This document shows, one piece after another, positions 19,975 through 26,563 of a stretch of 64,000 bases of DNA. How positions within the stretch are numbered: the first letter of the stretch is position 1; the number at the start of each line of letters is the position of its first letter. Below the pieces are notes generated by a model. It saw only the letters and a list, made by a program, of their open reading frames with translations. It ran no database searches and was not told where the DNA came from. The stretch is from Chitinophagaceae bacterium. GTDB taxonomy: Bacteria > Bacteroidota > Bacteroidia > Chitinophagales > Chitinophagaceae. A program made the position numbers and the translations under genes. The stretch spans positions 32,684 to 96,683 of the forward strand of contig JAIEMP010000014.1 of the NCBI GenBank assembly GCA_019752045.1. The letters are read 5' to 3'.

Positions 19975-20046
19975 TCTTGCACATGGCAAGATGTACAAAC
20001 GTTATACGTTTGGGGCATCTTGCCCTTCACTCCGAAGTCGTTTCGG
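19975..20046 (+). other. Candidate origin of transfer (oriT) upstream of the mobilization genes
   Basis: Three hairpins are packed in 72 bases, ending 26 bases before the first mobilization gene. Hairpin 1 is TCTTGC (19975-19980) with GCAAGA (19986-19991). Hairpin 2 is GCAAGATG (19986-19993) with CATCTTGC (20016-20023), and inside it AAACGT-TAT-ACGTTT (19997-20011). Hairpin 3 is CCGAA (20032-20036) with TTCGG (20042-20046). Hairpins 1 and 2 share GCAAGA, so they are mutually exclusive. Relaxase binding and nicking sites normally lie in such inverted repeats just upstream of mobC/mobA-type genes. The nick site cannot be told by eye. Confidence 0.6.
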
Positions 20047-20072
20047 GGTATTGAAACAGAAAACTTAAAACT

Positions 20073-20468
20073 ATGAAGAAGTTAGAAAGTGAAGTGAGGA
20101 GTAAAATGGTGGTGGTAAGGATGAATGAAAGGGAGATAAATCAGCTTACAAAGTTGCAGGAAAAAACTACTGAAAAAGATACCAGTGCTTACTTGCGGAA
20201 AGTGGCTTTGCAAAAACCAGTTACAGTAAAGTACAGAAACGAAAGTGCCGATGATTTTTTGTTGGATATGCTAAGCCTGAAAAAAGAACTCAACGCCATC
20301 GGCAATAATTATAACCAGGCAGTACACAAGCTGCATCTACTTGATAAAATACCAGAGTTCAGGGTTTGGGTACAACAGTATGACGGATTACAGAAAGTAT
20401 TAATCAGCAAAGTGGAAGAAATAAAATTACGGATGAATCAACTCTATGAGCAATGGTTGCAAAAATAA
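20073..20468 (+). CDS. Relaxosome accessory mobilization protein (MobC/MbpB-type)
   Basis: A 131-residue basic protein with a ribbon-helix-helix-like N-terminus (RSKMVVVRMNEREINQLTKLQEKT, then SAYLRKVALQKP) and a helical C-terminus (LKKELNAIGNNYNQAVHKL), the usual pattern of MobC-like proteins that bind oriT and help the relaxase. The motif GNNxNQxxxxLH is typical. The stop overlaps the relaxase start by 16 bases, so the two are translated together. It sits 26 bases after the hairpin cluster. Confidence 0.85.
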   Translation: MKKLESEVRSKMVVVRMNEREINQLTKLQEKTTEKDTSAYLRKVALQKPVTVKYRNESADDFLLDMLSLKKELNAIGNNYNQAVHKLHLLDKIPEFRVWVQQYDGLQKVLISKVEEIKLRMNQLYEQWLQK

Positions 20469-21724
20469 CTACTCCAAAAAGTATAGAAGCTGCATTGAAC
20501 TATAACGAAAAGAAAGTGCAGAAGGGAAATGCTGTTTGTCTTCATGCCGCCAATTATCTGAAAGAAGCGAAGAACATGAACTTTTATCAAAAACTTTCCG
20601 GCTTTGAAAGACTAAATAGTTTGAACGAAAGAGCTACTACCAAAACCCTGCATGTATCATTAAACTTTGACCCTTCAGAAAAACTATCAGAAAACCAGTT
20701 GTTGCAGATTGCATCGGACTACATGCAAAAGATTGGGTTTGGCAATCAACCCTACTTAGTTTACAAACATGAAGATGCAGGGCATCCGCACATACACATT
20801 GTTAGCACCACCATCAAACAAGATGGTAGCAGGATTAACACCCACAACATTGGAAGAAACCAAAGTGAAAAAGCAAGAAAGGAAATTGAGAAACAATACA
20901 GTTTAGTAAAAGCAGAAAGACAGCAACAGTTATTGAAGCCTGGAATTAAACCTGTGGATGTAGAGAAAGCCATCTATGGAAAGTCAGAAACTAAGAGAAG
21001 TATTTCAAATATAGTCGGTGCAGTTTTCAGTCAATACAAGTTTACTTCCTTACCTGAATTTAATGCAGCACTAAAACAATTTAATGTAGTTGCAGACAGA
21101 GGCAAAGAAGAAGGCAGAATTTACAAAAACCGTGGATTGGTTTATCGCATTTTAGATGCCAGTGGAAATAAGGTAGGTGTTCCAATCAAAGCAAGTTCTA
21201 TTCCCTGCAAGCCAATACTTTCGAATCTGGAAAAGAAATTTGCAGATAATGAAACAGCAAAAGAATCCCTCAAACCATTTGTAAAAATCAAACTGGATGA
21301 CTGTCTTTCACAATCGCCTTCTACAATCAAAGAATTGATGGAGCATTTGAAGCAGAAGAACATCTACACTGTGCTTCGCCAAAATGCTGAATGCCGATTG
21401 TACGGTATCACTTTCGTAGATAATCAAAACAAAGTTGTTTTTAACGGTAGCGATTTAGGAAAAAGTTACAGTGCTGCGGCATTACAAAGCAGGTTAGCTA
21501 CAGGCACTGAAAAATCGCTTAGCAATGATGAAACGAGAAGCGGTAGTTCCGGTAGTTCCATTCAAAAAGAAATGACACAACAAAAACAACATGATAAGAA
21601 AATACCTATCACTACAAAAACGGCAAGTCCGTTAGATATTTTGCTATCCACAAAAGAGCAATACGATAACATACCCAACAGCCTGCTTAAAAAGAAACGC
21701 AAAAAGAAGAAACCAAATTTATAA
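20453..21724 (+). CDS. Relaxase/mobilization nuclease (MobA, MOBP-like)
   Basis: The enzyme that nicks one strand at oriT and stays bound to the 5' end during mobilization. Visible motifs: the candidate catalytic tyrosine at Tyr17 (ALNYNEKK), motif II with HED (106-108) and the metal-binding HUH-type motif HPHIHIV (111-117), followed by the INTHNIGR block. The C-terminal part (190-423) is lysine-rich and ends in a run of lysines, as expected for a DNA-binding tail. Length 423 is normal for Bacteroidota mobilizable elements. It overlaps the preceding gene and is followed 16 bases later by the coupling protein gene. Confidence 0.9.
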   Translation: MVAKITTPKSIEAALNYNEKKVQKGNAVCLHAANYLKEAKNMNFYQKLSGFERLNSLNERATTKTLHVSLNFDPSEKLSENQLLQIASDYMQKIGFGNQPYLVYKHEDAGHPHIHIVSTTIKQDGSRINTHNIGRNQSEKARKEIEKQYSLVKAERQQQLLKPGIKPVDVEKAIYGKSETKRSISNIVGAVFSQYKFTSLPEFNAALKQFNVVADRGKEEGRIYKNRGLVYRILDASGNKVGVPIKASSIPCKPILSNLEKKFADNETAKESLKPFVKIKLDDCLSQSPSTIKELMEHLKQKNIYTVLRQNAECRLYGITFVDNQNKVVFNGSDLGKSYSAAALQSRLATGTEKSLSNDETRSGSSGSSIQKEMTQQKQHDKKIPITTKTASPLDILLSTKEQYDNIPNSLLKKKRKKKKPNL

Positions 21725-21740
21725 AATGTAAAATTATGTT

Positions 21741-23699
21741 ATGTCACACACAGGAGAGAATGAACAGGGGCTGCGGAAGATAGTTGACCTGACAAGATTT
21801 GCCAGCATTTTTATTTTGCTGCTTCATTTTTATTATTACTGCTATGTAGCATTTGAGCAATGGGAAATTACAAGCACCATCACAGACAGGCTGATGAAAA
21901 ACATTTCCAACACTGGATTATTTAGTAGCCAATACACTTCTAAATTTTTAGCTATTGGGTTATTGATAATTTCTCTGTTGGGAGCACAAGGAAAGAAAGA
22001 TGAAAAAATAAACAAACGAAGTATCGTAGCTTATCTGCTCATTGGCTTGTTACTTTTCTTTGGCAGTAGTTGGTTGTTCCGTTTAAATGATGATGTTGAA
22101 ACGGTAGCAATTGTTTACATGACAATAACAGGTATTGGTTTTTTATTAATACTGGCAGGCGGTAATTTACTCAGCCGCTTAATCAAATTAAATTTGGGTG
22201 ATGATGTTTTCAATTCTCTCAACGAAACTTTTCCGCAGGAAGAACGGCTTATCTCCAACGAATACTCTATTAATCTGCCTGCCCGTTATAACCTCAAAGG
22301 AAGGGTAAGGAAAAGTTGGATAAATATTATCAACCCTTTTCGTGGACTACTGGTAATTGGCAGTCCCGGTTCCGGTAAGAGTTGGTTTGTTATTCAGCAT
22401 GTCATTAAACAACACATTGAAAAAGGCTTTGCGTTGTTCGTTTATGATTTTAAATACGATGACCTTTCTAAGATTGTTTACAACTGGCTGCAGCAAAACA
22501 AACACAACTATTCCGTCAAGCCATCTTTTTATGTAATCAATTTTGATAACCTTTCAGTATCGCACCGCTGCAATCCGCTTGACCCAAATAGTATGAATGA
22601 CATTACAGATGCAACAGAAAGTGCCAGAACAATTTTATTGGGATTAAATAGGGAATGGATAAACAAGCAGGGAGATTTCTTTGTGGAGTCACCCATCAAT
22701 TTTGTTACGGCTGTCATTTGGTTTCTGCGAAAATATGATGATGGAAAATATTGCACTCTGCCGCATGTAATAGAATTAATGCAGGCAGAGTATGATGAAT
22801 TGTTTCCGGTGCTGAATACACAACCTGAAATTGAAGTGCTGGTAAATCCATTTATCACCGCTTATCAAAATGATGCAATGGAGCAATTGGAAGGACAGGT
22901 AGCTTCTGCAAAAATTGGAATGGCAAGGCTTGCTGCACCGCAATTGTATTGGGTATTATCAGGCAATGATTTTACGTTGGACATTAACAACCCAAAGCAT
23001 CCTAAAATTGTTTGTGTGGGCAACAACCCGGAGAAGCAGCAGATTTATGGTGCTGTGTTATCATTATATGTTTCCCGGTTGGTAAGGCAGGCAAACAAAA
23101 AAGGTATGCAGAAATGTAGTTTGGTATTTGATGAATTTCCCACTATCTACTTCAATAATATTGACAGCCTGATTGCTACTGCAAGAAGCAATAAAGTTGC
23201 CACAACTCTCGCCATGCAGGATTTTAGCCAACTCAAAAAAGATTATGGCCGGGAACAAGCCGATGTAATTGTAAACATCACCGGAAACATCATTAGCGGC
23301 CAGGTGATGGGAGAAACTTCTAAACTCTTATCGGAACGTTTCGGAAAAATAATGCAGGACAGGCAGAGTGTATCCATCAACCGGATGGATACTTCCATCA
23401 GCCACAGTAAACAATTGGATGCAGCCATACCTGCCAGTAAAATTGCAGCACTTTCTTCTGGCGAATTTGTGGGTATGGTTGCCGACGACCCGTTAGAAAA
23501 AATAAAACTCAAAATGTTTCATTCCGAAATTATTAACGACCATAAAAAACTAAATGCAGAAGTGAGCAACTACCGGGATATTCCTGCGGTCTGCAATGTT
23601 ACCCAACAGCAAGTGCTGGATAATTACTACCAGGTGAAGATGGATATTAAAAGGTTGATTGGGGAGGAAGTTGGGAGGTTGAAGGCGGCATCGAATTAG
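21741..23699 (+). CDS. Type IV coupling protein (TraG/VirD4-like, Bacteroidota MobC with YWFCY-like N-terminus)
   Basis: A membrane ATPase that brings the relaxosome to a conjugation channel. The N-terminus has a hydrophobic helix containing YYYCY (residues 31-35), as in the YWFCY-domain coupling proteins of Bacteroides elements, then further membrane helices to about residue 145. Walker A is GSPGSGKS (207-214), Walker B lies in SLVFDEFPTIYFN, and the TraM-recognition-type C-terminus includes NKVATTLAMQDFSQLKKDYG. No genes for the mating channel (TraG to TraO of Bacteroidota ICEs) follow, so the element is mobilizable rather than self-transmissible. Convergent with the protease gene, 10 bases away. 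Confidence 0.88.
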   Translation: MSHTGENEQGLRKIVDLTRFASIFILLLHFYYYCYVAFEQWEITSTITDRLMKNISNTGLFSSQYTSKFLAIGLLIISLLGAQGKKDEKINKRSIVAYLLIGLLLFFGSSWLFRLNDDVETVAIVYMTITGIGFLLILAGGNLLSRLIKLNLGDDVFNSLNETFPQEERLISNEYSINLPARYNLKGRVRKSWINIINPFRGLLVIGSPGSGKSWFVIQHVIKQHIEKGFALFVYDFKYDDLSKIVYNWLQQNKHNYSVKPSFYVINFDNLSVSHRCNPLDPNSMNDITDATESARTILLGLNREWINKQGDFFVESPINFVTAVIWFLRKYDDGKYCTLPHVIELMQAEYDELFPVLNTQPEIEVLVNPFITAYQNDAMEQLEGQVASAKIGMARLAAPQLYWVLSGNDFTLDINNPKHPKIVCVGNNPEKQQIYGAVLSLYVSRLVRQANKKGMQKCSLVFDEFPTIYFNNIDSLIATARSNKVATTLAMQDFSQLKKDYGREQADVIVNITGNIISGQVMGETSKLLSERFGKIMQDRQSVSINRMDTSISHSKQLDAAIPASKIAALSSGEFVGMVADDPLEKIKLKMFHSEIINDHKKLNAEVSNYRDIPAVCNVTQQQVLDNYYQVKMDIKRLIGEEVGRLKAASN

Positions 23700-23709
23700 C
23701 GACTACTTT

Positions 23710-24498
23710 TTATTTTTCCCAAATAATACTAATAGTGTAGTTATAAGATTTGGCATGTAAGCAATACTCAAAAAACTTTGAATCAGGTTCATCATCATTT
23801 TTCATCTGAAACCAATCTGACTTCCAAATATCCTGTTTTGATTCATCTCCATAGTATGTTTTCCCTTTTGTAAACACTTCGTAAGCTACTGAGCCTGTTG
23901 GTGGCGGTGCATCATATTCATAGGGGCAAAAATGGTAAAAGTCATCTGACTTCTTCCACCATTTCATTTTGTTATCCTTACAATACATGATAAAAACAGG
24001 ATGATTGCCCCGCTTTACAAATTTTAAAATGGCGGCAGTCTTACTGACCTGGAAACGGTTAGCCAAATGCTCAATAACTTTCGGTTCAAACTTTTTTCTT
24101 TCACACTCTTTATGAAAAAGTTCAGAAGGCATTAAAAACTCAGCCGCAAATTCGTTGGCTTCCATTTCATGTGGCCCTGCTTTGTACCAGTTCATTAAAT
24201 CTTCTTCGGTATCGGAAAAAATGGGCTTTAAATGCCTGTGCATTTCGTAATGTCCTAACTCATGTGCAGCGGCAAACCGCTTTTTTGTTTCAAATTGTAT
24301 ATTGGAGTTGATTGTTATTATTGACCTGTTATCTACAGATACTATTTCACCTTCTTTACCCACTAAAGGAACTTCTTCATAGAAAGCTTTTCTTCCAAAA
24401 ATAATTTTCTTTAATGGCTCTTCAGTAGGGTCATTTAATCCACATTCATCCAATACTTTTTTTGCTTTATGTTCTGCTGCTGTATATGTGAAATTCAT
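23710..24498 (-). CDS. ImmA/IrrE-family metallo-endopeptidase
   Basis: A zinc protease of the COG2856 family; members cleave repressors or other regulators after a stress signal, as ImmA does in ICEBs1 and IrrE does with DdrO in Deinococcus. The zinc motif HELGH is at residues 79-83, followed by the third-ligand region with EMEANEFAAEFLMP (111-124). The C-terminal 100 residues (from about 150) are unlike the classical proteins and could be a sensor part. It is the third gene of a leftward trio, with a 4-base ATGA overlap to the 138-residue gene. Unlike most family members it has no Xre-type repressor beside it, so its target may be the 138-residue or the sigma-like protein. Confidence 0.87.
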   Translation of the reverse strand: MNFTYTAAEHKAKKVLDECGLNDPTEEPLKKIIFGRKAFYEEVPLVGKEGEIVSVDNRSIITINSNIQFETKKRFAAAHELGHYEMHRHLKPIFSDTEEDLMNWYKAGPHEMEANEFAAEFLMPSELFHKECERKKFEPKVIEHLANRFQVSKTAAILKFVKRGNHPVFIMYCKDNKMKWWKKSDDFYHFCPYEYDAPPPTGSVAYEVFTKGKTYYGDESKQDIWKSDWFQMKNDDEPDSKFFEYCLHAKSYNYTISIIWEK

Positions 24499-24911
24499 TT
24501 TTCGCTATTGTTCCGCTTGTTCATAAACTTCAATGTAAAATGCCGGATAAGAATATTTCTGATATCATCCTGACTGAGATTTTCTACATTCCGGAAACTC
24601 ACAGAGAGTTCTTCTTTTTGTACAAGTTCTCGCAAAGAAAAATTGATACTGGCTAATAAATTATCAACCCATAAGGTTGCTTCTTCTTTTACAGTTTCGG
24701 CAGCTTGCATTTCATTCTCAGTTCTGCTGGCATTAGCCAGCATCTGCATTTTCTTAACTCTTTTCAACCCTTCCGAAATCAATTTATCTGTATTTACTCC
24801 TTCAGATGCAAGAAATTCTTTTGCAGCTTCTTTGCTACTGCTATCGTTTTCGGCTGTACTGAGAAACAGGTTTACAAAATCAGATTTACTTTGATTTGTT
24901 TTTTTGCTCAT
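24495..24911 (-). CDS. Unknown 138-aa helical protein between sigma-like and protease genes
   Basis: No family recognised. The text is predicted helical and charged throughout (KEAAKEFLASEGVNTDKLISEGLKRVKKMQML, then AAETVKEEATLWVDNLLASINFSLRELVQKEELSVSFRNV), with no cysteine, no signal peptide and no membrane segment. It has 4-base ATGA overlaps with the genes on both sides (24908-24911 and 24495-24498), so it is made in step with both. Its place between a sigma-like protein and a regulatory protease suggests an anti-sigma or adaptor that the protease might cleave; this is inference only. Confidence 0.7.
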   Translation of the reverse strand: MSKKTNQSKSDFVNLFLSTAENDSSSKEAAKEFLASEGVNTDKLISEGLKRVKKMQMLANASRTENEMQAAETVKEEATLWVDNLLASINFSLRELVQKEELSVSFRNVENLSQDDIRNILIRHFTLKFMNKRNNSEK

Positions 24912-25525
24912 ACCGTTTGTGTGTTTTTGTTGAAATGAGCAGCTGCCCGATTGATAACAGTAGTCAATCGCCGCATTCCGTTGTCAAATACAACTGCTGT
25001 CATGGTGAATTCTTCTATCACTTCTCTTCGCTTCATACCATAAGTATAGATACCTAAAAAAATATTTTCTGCATCGTTATCTCCCTGCACTTCTTTTTCA
25101 ATGAATTCTTTGATAGCACTATAGTCAATATCATCCGGAAATAATGCTGCTGAGTAAGGTAGCACCCGTTCGGAGTAGGAAGATGAACTGTCTTCTTCAT
25201 CTTCCTCATTGTCCTCTGCAAAAATATCATCTGTTTGATTGTTCTCCTTTTTTCGCAGGTCATTGGCAACAAACGACCGTACCAGGTTATATTTTAAATA
25301 TTCAAGCAACTCACCTTTGTTAGGGTCAAATTTTTCTGGCTCTTCCAGATATTTGCCAATTGCTGCAAAAACATAGTCTTCTACTTCCTTGCCCATCAGA
25401 AAAATAGTGGTTTTTTCTCCCCTGAACCAAGGTTTCCCTCTTGTCCATGAGCGGGTAAAGGCCGTAAGCCTTAAAATAATTTCTTCCCAGTCTATATGAG
25501 TTTGGTTGCCTGTATCTGTACTCAT
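24908..25525 (-). CDS. Sigma-70-like transcription factor (205 aa)
   Basis: Residues 44-92 have the order of sigma-70 region 2 (GKEVEDYVFAAIGKYLEEPEKFDPN, then LLEYLKYNLVRSFVANDLRKKEN), including the FDPxKG signature and the RSxxxNDLRKK helix used for DNA melting. A very acidic linker (100-118, DDIFAEDNEEDEEDSSSSYS) separates it from a C-terminal part (150-198) with the size and helix pattern of region 4 (GMKRREVIEEFTMTAVVFDNGMRRLTTVINR), though a clean helix-turn-helix is hard to see. It is the first gene of the leftward trio. The promoter box upstream of it is the same as that upstream of the ubiquitin-like operon, so it may control itself and that operon. Confidence 0.7.
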   Translation of the reverse strand: MSTDTGNQTHIDWEEIILRLTAFTRSWTRGKPWFRGEKTTIFLMGKEVEDYVFAAIGKYLEEPEKFDPNKGELLEYLKYNLVRSFVANDLRKKENNQTDDIFAEDNEEDEEDSSSSYSERVLPYSAALFPDDIDYSAIKEFIEKEVQGDNDAENIFLGIYTYGMKRREVIEEFTMTAVVFDNGMRRLTTVINRAAAHFNKNTQTV

Positions 25526-25542
25526 TTATCACCTGTTCATGT

Positions 25543-25612
25543 TAGTATATGTTGGTAAAATAGTTTTTTTTACGGCCACCTGCAAAAAAAACCTGTCAGC
25601 CAACATATAGTA
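25543..25612. promoter_or_regulatory. Mirror-image divergent promoter/operator of the ubiquitin-like and sigma-like operons
   Basis: The 110-base region between the two divergent starts is a near-exact mirror about 25577.5. Rightward: an A8 tract (25584-25591), 8 bases, then CCAACATATAGTA (25600-25612), 23 bases before ATG 25636. Leftward, on the minus strand: A8 (25571-25564), 8 bases, then CCAACATATACTA (25555-25543), 17 bases before ATG 25525. Box, spacer length and A tract are the same on both sides with one mismatch in the 13-base box. It can be read as two copies of one promoter or as operator half-sites. Confidence 0.75.
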
Positions 25613-25635
25613 GGTATAAACAAACTTTTATAAAA

Positions 25636-26184
25636 ATGGAAAAAGAAACAGAAAACTTAGGGGGTAAGGAACCCCATGAGGAAATCATTGATGTGGAGGC
25701 TTACACAAAAGAAGGTAAAAAGCCCCCGGTTGGTAAGAAGTATAAGGTAAAAATTGACGGTCATCACTACACCTTCGACCACCATCTTGTAACTGGCAAG
25801 GAGCTATTGGAAAAAGCTGGAATTACTCCACAGGAATGTTTTTGGCTATACCAAAAATTAAAAGACTGTGAATTTGAAAAAATTGACCTTACTGAAAAGG
25901 TTGATTTATCAAAGGGCGGTGTTGAACATTTTGTGGTGAAACCAACCGAAGTGTTTAATTACTTCGTGGATAACGAGCCGGAAACTACCGACCAAAAGGA
26001 ACTAACACCGAACCAGATGTTGGAAGCCGCTGGATTAACACCTGTGGCTGACTATTACCTTGTAAAAATTAATCCGGATGGTAGCCAGACTTCCCTTAAA
26101 GACAGCCCAAATACACCGTTAAAAATGGTATGCCCGGCTGTAAAATTTATTTCCGCCTTCAGGGGTGAAACCAATGTATCTTAA
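25636..26184 (+). CDS. Multiubiquitin domain protein (two ubiquitin-like beta-grasp repeats)
   Basis: The modifier of a bacterial ubiquitin-like system. After a charged leader (1-35), two related units follow: 36-106 (YKVKIDGHHYTFDHHLVTGKEL...LTEKVDLSKGGVEHFVV) and about 107-180 (FNYFVDNEPETTDQKELTPNQMLEAAGL...FISAFRGET). The layout matches Pfam Multi_ubiq proteins, which sit in operons with E1, E2 and JAB proteins. There is no C-terminal GG; the end is RGETNVS, a glycine (Gly177) followed by five residues, which would suit removal by the JAB domain encoded two genes downstream. First gene of a three-gene operon, 10 bases before the E2-like gene. Family call is strong; conjugation is not shown. 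Confidence 0.87.
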   Translation: MEKETENLGGKEPHEEIIDVEAYTKEGKKPPVGKKYKVKIDGHHYTFDHHLVTGKELLEKAGITPQECFWLYQKLKDCEFEKIDLTEKVDLSKGGVEHFVVKPTEVFNYFVDNEPETTDQKELTPNQMLEAAGLTPVADYYLVKINPDGSQTSLKDSPNTPLKMVCPAVKFISAFRGETNVS

Positions 26185-26194
26185 AAGTTAGCGT

Positions 26195-26563
26195 ATGGCA
26201 AAATTAGACTTCATCAATCAATTGCAGGCTCTTCACTATTCAGTGCAGGAGCCTGCTCCTGATTTTGTATCATTTGAGTACGAAATTCCAGTTGGCAAAT
26301 TTAGCGGGCAAAAAGTATGGATGGGATTACAGGTACTTGACAGCTTTCCAATGAATGCTCCACCGGGGCCTCATTTTAAACCACATCTTTTACCTGTATC
26401 CGGCGGTGGTGGTGTGCATCCATACGGAGCCATACATGCAAGTCCATTAGGTGCGGAATGGCAATACTGGAGCAGGCCATTTAATAATGAATGGAACAGA
26501 ACAGATAAAACTGTGAAATCTTATTTGGCACATATCAGAAATTTATTTGCAACTATTGTATGA
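26195..26563 (+). CDS. E2/UBC-fold protein without cysteine (Prok-E2_E type)
   Basis: A 122-residue protein whose order of elements follows the E2 fold: N-terminal helix, strands, a proline-rich segment (FPMNAPPGPHFKP, 51-63), then GGGGVHPYGAIHASPLGAEWQYWSRPF (70-96) and a C-terminal helix (KSYLAHIRNLFATI). Aligned by eye to the E2 active-site stretch (HPN...GxICLD), HPY is at 75-77 and the catalytic cysteine position falls on His81. The protein has no cysteine at all, so it cannot form a classical thioester. It resembles prokaryotic E2 family E; whether it acts as an enzyme by another residue or as a scaffold is open. The stop overlaps the next start by 4 bases. Confidence 0.75.
   Translation: MAKLDFINQLQALHYSVQEPAPDFVSFEYEIPVGKFSGQKVWMGLQVLDSFPMNAPPGPHFKPHLLPVSGGGGVHPYGAIHASPLGAEWQYWSRPFNNEWNRTDKTVKSYLAHIRNLFATIV

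Noticed and set aside
21741..23699. Self-transmissible ICE
   Set aside because: Only relaxase, accessory and coupling protein genes are present; no Tra channel genes are seen, so the element is called mobilizable.
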